Positions 36,144-43,950 of a stretch of 64,000 nt of DNA are shown piece after piece; the first letter of the stretch is position 1; every line of letters begins with the position of its first letter. Under the pieces are notes generated by a model. The model was given only the letters and a program-made list of their open reading frames with translations, ran no database searches and was not told the DNA's origin. The position numbers were made by a program, and so were the translations under genes. Source of the stretch: Mucilaginibacter sp. L3T2-6 (GTDB taxonomy: Bacteria > Bacteroidota > Bacteroidia > Sphingobacteriales > Sphingobacteriaceae); assembly GCF_030519355.1 (NCBI RefSeq), contig NZ_JAUMKC010000009.1, forward strand, positions 62,001 to 126,000, read 5' to 3'.

Positions 36144-36474
36144 TACACTTAGTCAGAATACGCTCCCGGATCTTATAAATTGATTTTTAAGTTTAAAATA
36201 TATTAAATAAATAATTGATTTACAATAAAATATGATACTTAAAATTATCTCTAAAAGTCCTATGCTAAAATAATTAGCTTTTAAGATTGTTAAAATTATA
36301 ATTTAGTTAAATTAATAATTTATATAAAAATTATTAATCATTTCATTTATAATAAAATAACTTTTTAAATATAATTACAAGTATTGCTATTTTGCATAAA
36401 AAACGTCAATCAGTTACATGTTGAGGCTGGGTGGTTTGCAGTTTAGCCTCAATAAATAATAATACACTTAGTCA
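36144..36474. repeat. 12-bp direct repeat flanking the AT-rich block
   Basis: TACACTTAGTCA occurs exactly at 36144-36155 and 36463-36474, 319 bp apart, with the AT-rich block between. It could be a target duplication left by an inserted element or paired protein-binding sites; no terminal inverted repeats were seen. Confidence 0.7.
36421..36452. other. 8-bp hairpin next to the AT-rich block
   Basis: TTGAGGCT (36421-36428) and AGCCTCAA (36445-36452) are exact complements with a 16-nt G/T-rich loop. No T-run follows. Confidence 0.6.
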
Positions 36475-36684
36475 AATTTGCTATTTTGCTTTAATCGCTG
36501 CGAAAATGTGCCGGACGTATAATTTCATTGCTGAGAATCAGAATGCGGCACAGCGCCTGAAACAGGCTTTCAGGAGGAGCTGATTTTCTCCCCCACCCTG
36601 GCGCAAAGGAGGTGATGCAATCAATTGGAATAGGGGAAGTGCTCCGGTTTCAGACTGAAGTGGCGGCTAAAATAGTAGCCCCGA

Positions 36685-37590
36685 TCAGGATTTAGTCCTG
36701 CGCCTGGCTACTTGTTTCTGCGCTACCGGGTATAGAAAAATCGTCGATAAAAGTATCACTGCACCCACCCAAAATCCGGCTGTCATTTTGTTTATGTCCC
36801 GGAAAAAAACAAAGGATAATATGATGCCATATACTGGCTCAAGATTGGTAATAAGCGCCACGCGAAACGCAGAAAGTTCGCGCATTACCGATACGCCTGC
36901 AACATAAGCAAGCGATGTGCAGACCGTGCCGAGGATAAGCAGGTAGCCGATGTCTGCTCCTTTCAGTATCATGGATTCGTTAAATCCTCCGGTAAAAAGC
37001 AGGTAAATGGTAATCCATAAAAGCGCTCCGGATAACTCGTAAAATGCAATAAATGGCGCTTCGAATTTTTTAACCTGCCGGGAGTTAATAATGGAAAACA
37101 GGCTGGCGCAAACTGCGCTTAACAGGCCTGTCTCTATACCCTTAGTGTACCGGCTCTCAAATTTAAAGATTGTGGCTATTCCTAATATGATCAAAACGCC
37201 CGCCAGAATTTGCAGGCGCGAAATACGGCTTTTGTTTATCAGCGGCTCAAAAACTGCAGTGAATAAAGTGATGGATGAAAGGCAGACTAAAGTTACCGGA
37301 ACGGTAGATAATTTGATAGAGGCGAAGAACAATATCCAGTGTCCGCCCACCAGCGCGCCGGTAAAAATTAGTTGGAAAAAGCTTTTCCAGCCCAGGCTTA
37401 GCCCGGTTTTATTGACTTTAAAATATAAGAATAATGATGCCGAAGCAATGAGCACGCGGTACCAAACCAGGCTTACTGCAGAGATAGAAATGAGCGCCCC
37501 GAGTATCCCCGTAAAGCCCCAGATAAAAACAGTAAAATGAAGAATTAACAGGTTTTTGTTAAGCGCTGAAGAAGTGTTTTTGGGGGTCAT
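36685..37590 (-). CDS. EamA/DMT-family transporter
   Basis: 301 residues, ten hydrophobic helices in two EamA repeats (first begins LLILHFTVFIWGFTGILGAL; second begins TGLLSAVCASLFSIINSRQV). Drug/metabolite transporter superfamily member in the inner membrane, usually a metabolite exporter; substrate not predictable. VPVTLVCLSSITLFTAVFEPL and LEPVYGIILSFVFF are the conserved half-repeat ends. Its ATG overlaps the LptF/G stop by one base (TAATG), making it the last gene of tgt - LptF/G - EamA. Confidence 0.88.
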   Translation of the reverse strand: MTPKNTSSALNKNLLILHFTVFIWGFTGILGALISISAVSLVWYRVLIASASLFLYFKVNKTGLSLGWKSFFQLIFTGALVGGHWILFFASIKLSTVPVTLVCLSSITLFTAVFEPLINKSRISRLQILAGVLIILGIATIFKFESRYTKGIETGLLSAVCASLFSIINSRQVKKFEAPFIAFYELSGALLWITIYLLFTGGFNESMILKGADIGYLLILGTVCTSLAYVAGVSVMRELSAFRVALITNLEPVYGIILSFVFFRDINKMTAGFWVGAVILLSTIFLYPVAQKQVARRRTKS

Positions 37591-38696
37591 TATTTAGGTG
37601 CTTTGGCCAGCAAATATAAGCCAACCAAGCCAAATATACCGTTAGGCATACATACCGCCAGGAATGGCGCCATGCTTCCTTTTACGGCAAAGACCAGCGC
37701 AAACCGGTCTATCACAATATAGGCAAAACACAAAAATATACCGATCCCCAAAGGCAGTCCTATCCCTCCCCGCACCTTCCTGGAAGACATAGAAACACCG
37801 ATCAGCGTGAGTACATAGGATGACAACGGGTATATAAATCGCCGGTACTTTTCGTAAAGCATCTCCTTTAAAGCACCCGTTCCTCTCACTTTTTCTTTAA
37901 CAATATTACGGTTAAGATCCTTTGTTGACATAGCAGTGTACACGTTATCGTAATGGATAAAGTCGACCGGGCGCATATCCAATACGGTATCTTTTGAACG
38001 GTTTGTGCTATCTACCCATTTTTCTTTAAGGCCATTTACGTATTTAATGGTGTAGCCTTTTAATGTCCAAACCCGCTTTAATGAGTCGTAAACAATGGAA
38101 TTGGCCAGGAGCTTTTCGCGCAGCGTGTCGCCGTTAAATTTCTCCATTATAAACTTATAGCCGGTGTGTATAGAGTTGTCGAACGATTCAACATACACAA
38201 ATGTATGCTTATCCAGTTGTATGTGCACCTCGCTTTTTGTGGGGTCATCTCCATTAAACTGGTGCGAATTTTCGAAGCTGATTTTAAGATTGTTGGTATA
38301 GGGTATCAGGTAAACATTTGCGAAAAGTGAAACGATAAAAATTAAGGTTGCGCAAACAAAGTAAGGCCTCAGGAAACGGTTAAAGCTCGCCTTCCCGCTT
38401 AATATCGGGACGATTTCCGTTTGATTAGCCATCTTGGCCGTGAAGAATATTACAGCCAGGAAGTTGATCAGCGGAGACAGCAGGTTGATGTAAAATGGGA
38501 TGAACCCTGCATAGTATTTAAATATTATTTCATCAAGCGAAGAGTGGTTTTTAAGAAAGTTATCCAGGTGCTCAGATATATCGAAAACAACCGTCACCAC
38601 CACGAAAATGCCCAGCGTAAATACGAATGTGCCAAGATATTTCCGGATAATAAACCGATCAATGGTTTTTATATATCTGCCTATAAACTCCTTCAT
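37590..38696 (-). CDS. LptF/LptG family lipopolysaccharide export permease
   Basis: 368 residues. YjgP/YjgQ family: membrane component of the LptB2FG transporter that extracts LPS from the inner membrane. N-terminal helix pair IDRFIIRKYLGTFVFTLGIF, coupling region around ISEHLDNFLKNHSSL and AVIFFTAKMANQTEIVPILS, a periplasmic beta-jellyroll from about 130 to 255, and three C-terminal helices. Bacteroidota typically keep such genes apart from lptB. ATG directly follows the tgt stop (TAAATG), and its own stop overlaps the EamA start. Confidence 0.9.
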   Translation of the reverse strand: MKEFIGRYIKTIDRFIIRKYLGTFVFTLGIFVVVTVVFDISEHLDNFLKNHSSLDEIIFKYYAGFIPFYINLLSPLINFLAVIFFTAKMANQTEIVPILSGKASFNRFLRPYFVCATLIFIVSLFANVYLIPYTNNLKISFENSHQFNGDDPTKSEVHIQLDKHTFVYVESFDNSIHTGYKFIMEKFNGDTLREKLLANSIVYDSLKRVWTLKGYTIKYVNGLKEKWVDSTNRSKDTVLDMRPVDFIHYDNVYTAMSTKDLNRNIVKEKVRGTGALKEMLYEKYRRFIYPLSSYVLTLIGVSMSSRKVRGGIGLPLGIGIFLCFAYIVIDRFALVFAVKGSMAPFLAVCMPNGIFGLVGLYLLAKAPK

Positions 38697-39827
38697 TTAT
38701 AATCTTTGCGATAAACGGTTGACCATGGCGTTCTTCCAGCTGTAAAACTCTCCGGCTATTATTTTATTGCGCGCTTCGCCAACCAGCCATAAATAAAAAT
38801 GCAGGTTGTGCAGCGTGGCAATCTGTGCGCCCAGCATCTCGCCCGAATGTATTAAATGGCGTAAATATGCTTTGGTATAGGCTTTATCAGCCAGCAAATC
38901 GCTATTTGCCTCAATAGGCGAAAAATCATTTTTCCACTTTTCGTTCTTAATGTTAATGATGCCGTCTTTAGTAAAAAGCATGCCGTTACGGGCATTCCGG
39001 GTAGGCATTACGCAATCAAACATATCAATTCCGAGGGCAATATTTTCCAAAATATTTACCGGAGTACCTACACCCATTAGGTAACGAGGCTTTTGTTCGG
39101 GCAAAATATCGCAAACAATCTCGGTCATTGCATACATTTCTTCGGCGGGTTCGCCTACTGAAAGGCCGCCGATAGCGTTCCCTTCCCGCTCAAAACTTGC
39201 TATGGTTTCTGCCGATTTTACACGCAGATCCTTATAAACCGAGCCCTGAACAATCGGAAAAAGTGTCTGATCGTATCCATATTTGGGTGCTTTATGGTCA
39301 AATCTCTCACAGCAGCGCTTCAGCCAGCGGTGGGTCATTTCTATTGAACGGCGGGCGTAATGATATTCGCAGGGATAAGGCGTACACTCGTCAAAAGCCA
39401 TAATGATATCCGCACCGATGGTACGCTGGGTATCCATTACATTTTCCGGCGTAAATAAGTGTTTAGATCCATCAATATGCGAGCGGAAGGTAACGCCTTC
39501 CTCTTTAATTTTCCGTACTTCGGTTAACGAATATACCTGGTAGCCGCCGCTATCGGTAAGAATTGGGCCATCCCATCCATTAAATTTATGCAGGCCCCCG
39601 GCTTTTTCAAGCGTGTCCAGGCCGGGCCTTAAATATAAATGGTAGGTATTGCCAAGTATGATCTGTGCTTTTATATCGTTCTCCAGCTCATGCTGATGAA
39701 CAGCCTTTACGGTACCTGCCGTACCTACGGGCATAAAAATAGGCGTTTGAATTGTACCGTGAGCAGTAGTAATCTCACCAGCCCTGGCCTTTGAAAGCGG
39801 GTCTTTTGCTGTTAAATTGAACTTCAT
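38697..39827 (-). CDS. tgt: tRNA-guanine(34) transglycosylase
   Basis: 376 residues. Exchanges G34 for preQ1 in tRNAs with GUN anticodons in queuosine synthesis. Nucleophile region LTDSGGYQVYSL, second catalytic Asp region MAFDECTPYP, GGLSVGEPAEEMY and YLMGVGTPVNILENIALG are visible. In bacterial Tgt four zinc ligands (CxCxxC..H) are expected near the C-terminus; here that segment reads FYLWLVGEARNK with HNLHF and I do not see the CxCxxC motif, as I believe is the case in several Bacteroidota homologues. Heads the operon with LptF/G and EamA; -7 box at 39838-39845. Confidence 0.93.
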   Translation of the reverse strand: MKFNLTAKDPLSKARAGEITTAHGTIQTPIFMPVGTAGTVKAVHQHELENDIKAQIILGNTYHLYLRPGLDTLEKAGGLHKFNGWDGPILTDSGGYQVYSLTEVRKIKEEGVTFRSHIDGSKHLFTPENVMDTQRTIGADIIMAFDECTPYPCEYHYARRSIEMTHRWLKRCCERFDHKAPKYGYDQTLFPIVQGSVYKDLRVKSAETIASFEREGNAIGGLSVGEPAEEMYAMTEIVCDILPEQKPRYLMGVGTPVNILENIALGIDMFDCVMPTRNARNGMLFTKDGIINIKNEKWKNDFSPIEANSDLLADKAYTKAYLRHLIHSGEMLGAQIATLHNLHFYLWLVGEARNKIIAGEFYSWKNAMVNRLSQRL

Positions 39828-39837
39828 TATGAGGATG

Positions 39838-39845
39838 CAAAGGTA
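39838..39845 (-). promoter_or_regulatory. candidate -7 box for tgt
   Basis: Minus strand TACCTTTG, exact TAnnTTTG, 10 nt before the tgt ATG. No spaced -33 TTG. Confidence 0.5.
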
Positions 39846-39853
39846 AGTAATTA

Positions 39854-40150
39854 GTTGTAACGGTTGTAGTGCTTGCAGAACTTGTAGAGCCGGTGGCTTT
39901 GAAACCCTGCCGCAGCGTTTATTACAGGCCTGACTAGAAAACTAAAGTAGCAGACTTAATACTTCGGGTTTATCAGTACAAGCCGGACATTGCAGGCTCC
40001 AATTGGTTGATCTTAATTTAAAGCAGCTTTAAGTTATGCAAGTAAAGCAAAAAGTACCAATTTTAACTTCTAAGTCAGCCCCAATCAACCATATAGCTCC
40101 CGCATTTATAACCTCTTCAACCACTACAACTTATTACAACTTATTACAAC
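39854..40150. repeat. inverted-repeat element with 10-bp tandem units
   Basis: Left end GTTGTAACGGTTGTAGTG (39854-39871); right end CACTACAACTTATTACAAC (40122-40140) is its near reverse complement, followed by a second exact TTATTACAAC unit (40141-40150). Inside, CCAATTGGTTGAT and CCAATCAACC are also partly complementary. About 300 bp, no ORF: compatible with a non-autonomous element. Confidence 0.55.
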
Positions 40151-40206
40151 TTCTTTTAACTTAATCCAACTAAATTCCCGAACTTCGCGCATTATTTTTC
40201 AAGGAT

Positions 40207-41325
40207 TTGGAAACATATATACACGACGCGTTATTCATTCTTTTTCAACTTTGCTTTTTAACTCAACTGTACTTTCTGATTGCAAGACAGAGCAAATTAA
40301 ACCGCTACCAGGTTTCTGAAAAACAACCGGCAGCGCTGATCCCGGTATCTGTAATTATAAGCGCCCGCAACGAAGCGGCAAACCTGCGCGAACACCTGCC
40401 GTCCATACTCGCACAAAACTACCCTGACTTCGAAGTGGTAGTAATTAATGATTGCTCCTATGACGATTCGGGTGATGTACTTGATGAGTTTAAAGAAAAA
40501 TATCCGCACCTTAAAGTAGTAACTATTACAGAACACGAGCGCTTTAAAACCGGTAAAAAGTTTGCGCTTACTCTTGGCATAAAAGCCGCGAAAAACGAAT
40601 ATTTGTTATTTACTGATGCGGATTGTGTGCCCGCTTCCGAGTATTGGATAAGCCACATGGCAGCTAATTTTAAACGGCCGGATCAGATTGTGCTGGGCTA
40701 TTCTCCGTATAAAAAAACGCGCAATTTTTTAAATCCGTTTGTCCGTTTCGAAACCATAAAGACCGCCATCAACTATTTCTCGTCAGCTGTTATCGGGGAC
40801 GCATATATGGGCATAGGGCGAAACCTGGCCTATACCAAAACTTTGTTTTTTGGCGCAAAAGGCTTTGCCGCGCACATGCACGTGCTGTCAGGCGACGACG
40901 ATTTATTCGTCAACCAAAATGCAACGCCGGTCAATACCGCTATCGAAATTAACCCTGATTCGTTTGTTTATACTGATGCCAAAACATCTTTAAAAGCACT
41001 TTTCCGTCAAAAAAAGCGACATTTTGGGGTCGGGAAATTGTATAAGGCCAGGCACCGCCGTATGCTCAGCATTGATGCACTAAGCGGTTTTCTGTTCTAT
41101 ATTTTATTAACAATTAGCTTAGTTTTCAACTTTGAGCCGCTGTTAGCACTCGGTTTGTTTATGTTTAGGCTGATTTTTCAGTTTGTAATATATGGTAAGC
41201 TATTTAAGCGTTTAGATGGCAGGGATTTGTTATGGTGTCTTCCGTTTTTAGACGCCGTTTACTATATTTACTTAAATACTTTTGGGTTGATTGGGACTTT
41301 TATAAAAACTACTCAATGGAAATAA
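40207..41325 (+). CDS. membrane glycosyltransferase, family 2
   Basis: 372 residues. GT-A fold glycosyltransferase: SVIISARNEAANLREHLPSI, EVVVINDCSYDDSGDVLDEF, TDADCVP (metal-binding DxD, about residue 137), GDDDLFVN, and the RQKKRHFGVGK region equivalent to QxxRW. One N-terminal helix and two to three C-terminal helices (SGFLFYILLTISLVFNFEPL) place it in the inner membrane. Start is TTG at 40207; no ATG exists near the N-terminal helix and the frame is open further upstream, so the true start could be slightly different. Overlaps the sigma-factor gene by 10 bp. Product unknown. Confidence 0.85.
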   Translation: METYIHDALFILFQLCFLTQLYFLIARQSKLNRYQVSEKQPAALIPVSVIISARNEAANLREHLPSILAQNYPDFEVVVINDCSYDDSGDVLDEFKEKYPHLKVVTITEHERFKTGKKFALTLGIKAAKNEYLLFTDADCVPASEYWISHMAANFKRPDQIVLGYSPYKKTRNFLNPFVRFETIKTAINYFSSAVIGDAYMGIGRNLAYTKTLFFGAKGFAAHMHVLSGDDDLFVNQNATPVNTAIEINPDSFVYTDAKTSLKALFRQKKRHFGVGKLYKARHRRMLSIDALSGFLFYILLTISLVFNFEPLLALGLFMFRLIFQFVIYGKLFKRLDGRDLLWCLPFLDAVYYIYLNTFGLIGTFIKTTQWK

Positions 41326-41921
41326 ATTCGAATTTTACCGAGAACGCAAAAAATGACTTTCACCTCGTTGTAAGGGCCCGCCAGGGTGACCAGAAGGCGT
41401 ACGCTGATTTGATGCACAGGTATAAGGATTCCATTTATTTTATGGTGCTGAAAATGGTAAATAATAAGGAAGACGCCATGGACCTTACCGTGGAAACCTT
41501 TGCCAAGGCCTTTGAGAAACTGGAGAAATATCAGCCGGATTTTGCTTTTAGTACCTGGCTTTTTCGTGTGGCGACCAATAACTGTATCGATTTTATCCGT
41601 AAGAAAAAGCTAAATACCATGTCGATTCATGGTATGACCGACGAGGATGGCGAGGAAAAACAGCTGCAGATCAAAGCCGATGTGCTCAACCCGGAAGAAA
41701 CTTCTATAAAAAAACAGCAGACCCAGGAACTGAGGACCCTGATCGAGAGCCTTCCGCCGCGGTATCGCAATCTGATCACGTTACGTTATTTCGACGAACT
41801 TTCATACGAAGAAATTGCCCAGCAACTCGACCTGCCTTTAGGCACAGTAAAGGCGCAGCTTTTCAGGGCGCGTTACCTGCTTGGCAATATCATAAACCGT
41901 TTTAACAGGGATGATATCTGA
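41316..41921 (+). CDS. ECF-type RNA polymerase sigma factor
   Basis: 201 residues. Region 2: KAYADLMHRYKDSIYFMVLK, then DAMDLTVETFAKAFEKLEKY and FSTWLFRVATNNCIDFIRKK; region 4: LPPRYRNLITLRYFDELSYE and IAQQLDLPLGTVKAQLFRAR. No region 3. Start ATG 41316 lies within the last codons of the GT2 gene (CAATGGAAATAA), preferred over an upstream frame that is only GT2 sequence in another register. No anti-sigma gene follows; instead rsmG starts 11 bp before its stop. Targets unknown. Confidence 0.92.
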   Translation: MEINSNFTENAKNDFHLVVRARQGDQKAYADLMHRYKDSIYFMVLKMVNNKEDAMDLTVETFAKAFEKLEKYQPDFAFSTWLFRVATNNCIDFIRKKKLNTMSIHGMTDEDGEEKQLQIKADVLNPEETSIKKQQTQELRTLIESLPPRYRNLITLRYFDELSYEEIAQQLDLPLGTVKAQLFRARYLLGNIINRFNRDDI

Positions 41922-42537
41922 GCAGCTGTTAAAATATTTCCCACATCTTACCGCGCAGCAGCAACATCAATTTAACAGCCTGCCCGAACTTTACGCCTTT
42001 TGGAATAACCAGATAAACGTCATATCCCGCAAGGACATTGAATCTCTTGGCGAACGCCACGTTTTACATTCGCTTGGTATTGCCAAAGTGCTGGAATTTT
42101 TACCCGGCGAGAATATAATGGATGTAGGCACCGGTGGCGGATTTCCTGGTATACCGTTAGCTATAATGTTCCCAGAGACTGATTTTCACCTGGTGGATTC
42201 CATAGGGAAAAAGATAAAAGTGGTGCAGGAAGTCGCAAAGGCTGCTGGCTTAAAAAACGTACGGGCGAGCCACTTGCGCGCTGAACAGGTAAATGAAAAG
42301 TTCAATTTTGTGGTATCGCGTGCGGTAACCCAACTGAAGGATTTTTACCCATGGGTGCGCGGTAAATTCAAGAAGGAATCCAGGAACAAACTTGCCAACG
42401 GTATCCTTTATCTCAAAGGAGGCGACCTTTCGGATGAAATAAAAGAATCAGGCCTGAAAGTTACCCAATATCAGCTGAAAGATTATTTTGATGAAGAGTT
42501 CTTCGAGACCAAACAGGTAATTTATGTTAAGGGATGA
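41911..42537 (+). CDS. rsmG: 16S rRNA (guanine527-N7)-methyltransferase
   Basis: 208 residues. SAM-dependent methylation of G527 in 16S rRNA. SAM loop IMDVGTGGGFPGIPLAI, HLVDSIGKKIKVVQEVA, SRAVTQLKDFYPW, with the N-terminal NNQINVISRKDIESLGERHV typical of RsmG/GidB. ATG 41911 overlaps the end of the sigma gene (ATGATATCTGA), suggesting coupled translation. In many bacteria rsmG sits near the origin with parAB/mnmG, not here. Confidence 0.95.
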   Translation: MISEQLLKYFPHLTAQQQHQFNSLPELYAFWNNQINVISRKDIESLGERHVLHSLGIAKVLEFLPGENIMDVGTGGGFPGIPLAIMFPETDFHLVDSIGKKIKVVQEVAKAAGLKNVRASHLRAEQVNEKFNFVVSRAVTQLKDFYPWVRGKFKKESRNKLANGILYLKGGDLSDEIKESGLKVTQYQLKDYFDEEFFETKQVIYVKG

Positions 42538-42620
42538 TGATCAGGTGTGCCCTGAAATCCTGAAAAATAATTCTACGTTGCCGGCGGCTAATCCGGTTCA
42601 TCCTGACGACTTTTAACGCA

Positions 42621-43445
42621 CTATTTAGCCAGCGTTTTAACATTCACCCTGGCCAGTTGTCTTTGTTTTAGTTTCCCGAAATCATGCTTAATATTATAAT
42701 CGAGCGTGGCGGAAGTCCAATACCCGCAATCGATCACACGCCGGATAGTCATCAGCGGATCGCCGGGGTCGCGCGGCTCACTTAACTGGAAAGCTGCTAA
42801 AAAACCAAGGGTGTGCAATTCAGGTAAATTCTTTGAATTCCATAAACCGTACGGATAAGCAAAATATTTTACGGGTTTACCGGTAATAGCTTCCAGCTTT
42901 TTTGTCGGTTTGTCAACCTGGGTTTCCCAGGCTGTGCCCTGTAGTTTTTTAAAGTTTACATGATCTTGCGTGTGGCTCGCTATTACGTTCCCTTCATCAG
43001 AAAGCTGTTTTATTTGTTTCCGGTCCATATAATGCCGGTTCTTGCCAATGTTTGTATTTACAATGAAATAAACGCCTTTAAAATTATACTTCATTAGCTC
43101 CGGCCGTGCTACCTGGTATTGGTCGCCGTCGGTATCGTCGAAGGTAAGCATGATAGGTTTGGCAGGCAACGCAGTTCCCCTGGTAAGATAATCATACAGC
43201 TGATCGGGCAGAATGGTATGATAACCACTGTCGGCCAGCATTTTTATATGTGCTTTAAAAGTTGCGGGCGGAATGATATAATCTTTATCAATTTGCCGGT
43301 CGCTGGCCCGCCAGTCGCGTATTTGGTGATAGCACAAAACCGGTACCTGTTTGCGCGCCAGAACGGCGGTATTGTCTATCGGCTGACTCCATACAGCAAA
43401 AGAATAAAAGAAAAATGAGGCGAGGGGAATAAGGCGCTTAAACAC
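42621..43445 (-). CDS. polysaccharide deacetylase family protein, secreted
   Basis: 274 residues. NodB-homology carbohydrate esterase 4 type: VPVLCYHQIRDW, PIMLTFDDTDGDQYQVA (catalytic and metal Asp pair), VIASHTQDHVNFKKL (metal His), YFAYPYGLWNSKN and CGYWTSATLDY. Signal peptide MFKRLIPLASFFFYSFAVWS. Likely deacetylates peptidoglycan or an exopolysaccharide in the periplasm or outside. It lies 36 bp after the truncated blaI gene on the same strand, with a candidate -7 box between them. Confidence 0.88.
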   Translation of the reverse strand: MFKRLIPLASFFFYSFAVWSQPIDNTAVLARKQVPVLCYHQIRDWRASDRQIDKDYIIPPATFKAHIKMLADSGYHTILPDQLYDYLTRGTALPAKPIMLTFDDTDGDQYQVARPELMKYNFKGVYFIVNTNIGKNRHYMDRKQIKQLSDEGNVIASHTQDHVNFKKLQGTAWETQVDKPTKKLEAITGKPVKYFAYPYGLWNSKNLPELHTLGFLAAFQLSEPRDPGDPLMTIRRVIDCGYWTSATLDYNIKHDFGKLKQRQLARVNVKTLAK

Positions 43446-43462
43446 TGAAAATAAAGATTTAT

Positions 43463-43470
43463 CAAAAATA
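43463..43470 (-). promoter_or_regulatory. candidate -7 box for the deacetylase gene
   Basis: Minus strand TATTTTTG, exact TAnnTTTG, 17 nt upstream of the ATG at 43445. Confidence 0.4.
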
Positions 43471-43481
43471 AAAAAAGGTTT

Positions 43482-43781
43482 TCAATGTAATTGCAGCAGT
43501 GAAACAATTAAAAAATTAAAGCAGTATGTTCCACCGCATTCACAATATTTTTCAACTAAAAAGAGGATCGGGTTATACAACAAATTGCCGAGACGGTTGC
43601 CGTATGCTTTATGATCGATAAAGCCCTTTCCTTCCAAAACCCGCACTACGGTTGATACGGTATTATACGCCGGCTTTGGGTCGGGCATTTTTTCAATAAT
43701 GTCTTTTGCAACCCCTTCTTTTAACTGCCACAGGATTTGCATTACCTGTTTCTCGGCCTTAGCGAGTTCCTTCATATTCAT
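43482..43781 (-). CDS. BlaI/MecI/CopY-family repressor, C-terminally truncated or frameshifted
   Basis: 99 residues. Winged-helix DNA-binding domain intact (ELAKAEKQVMQILWQLKEG, DPKPAYNTVSTVVRVLEGKG, FIDHKAYGN). Normal BlaI proteins are about 120-130 residues, with a C-terminal dimerisation helix pair; after KAYGN this protein becomes RLGNLLYNPILFLVEKY and then CECGGTYCFNFLIV, unlike the family, and stops. A neighbouring frame reads LKNIVNAVE, reminiscent of the missing helix, so one or more frameshifts are possible. No BlaR1-type sensor is adjacent. Three operator-like dyads remain upstream. Function may be lost or altered. Confidence 0.75.
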   Translation of the reverse strand: MNMKELAKAEKQVMQILWQLKEGVAKDIIEKMPDPKPAYNTVSTVVRVLEGKGFIDHKAYGNRLGNLLYNPILFLVEKYCECGGTYCFNFLIVSLLQLH

Positions 43782-43785
43782 AGCG

Positions 43786-43849
43786 AACTATTTTAATAGT
43801 TAAGTCAACACATAAACTATTTTTATAGTTTTCAAACTATTTTACAGTT
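43786..43849. promoter_or_regulatory. three BlaI-type operator dyads
   Basis: Dyad 1 AACTATTTTAATAGTT (43786-43801, 7-bp perfect arms), dyad 2 AAACTATTTTTATAGTTT (43814-43831, 7-bp perfect arms), dyad 3 AAACTATTTTACAGTT (43834-43849, imperfect). ACTA...TAGT half-sites are those of BlaI/MecI operators. Dyad 1 begins 4 nt before the blaI ATG. They lie in the divergent blaI-dprA gap, about 100 bp from dprA. Confidence 0.8.
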
Positions 43850-43950
43850 ACTTAATTTATTTTTTTCTGACTTTGCTAAAATTGTTAGGATTTTTCTATT
43901 TTAGTCGATGATTCAGCCGGACTATGATCTTTCGGCTGTTTAAACCAAAC

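Larger units (their letters stand above)
35727..36684. other. 958-bp gene-free interval with a very AT-rich block
   Basis: Longest non-coding stretch of the window. 35727-36130 is ordinary intergenic sequence with a repeated CGTTTAAC (36008-36015, 36020-36027). 36170-36410 is strikingly AT-rich (long runs of A/T, few G or C). The block is bounded by an exact 12-bp direct repeat, TACACTTAGTCA, at 36144-36155 and 36463-36474. A hairpin TTGAGGCT/AGCCTCAA lies at 36421-36452. 36480-36684 returns to higher GC with local hairpins. No tRNA, DnaA box or convincing ORF was found. Confidence 0.7.
39828..40206. other. tgt-GT2 divergent intergenic region
   Basis: 379 bp containing the tgt -7 box and, filling most of the rest, an inverted-repeat element (39854-40150). 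No ORF of note. Confidence 0.6.

Noticed and set aside
36156..36462. Replication origin in the AT-rich block
   Set aside because: No DnaA boxes and no replication genes nearby; AT content alone is insufficient.
36605..36616. Fragment of 16S rRNA
   Set aside because: Only 12 nt match the rRNA tail; the surrounding bases do not match.
36615..36695. 26-codon ORF after a strong Shine-Dalgarno-like sequence
   Set aside because: The AGGAGG directly abuts the ATG, too close for ribosome binding, and it overlaps the end of the EamA gene.
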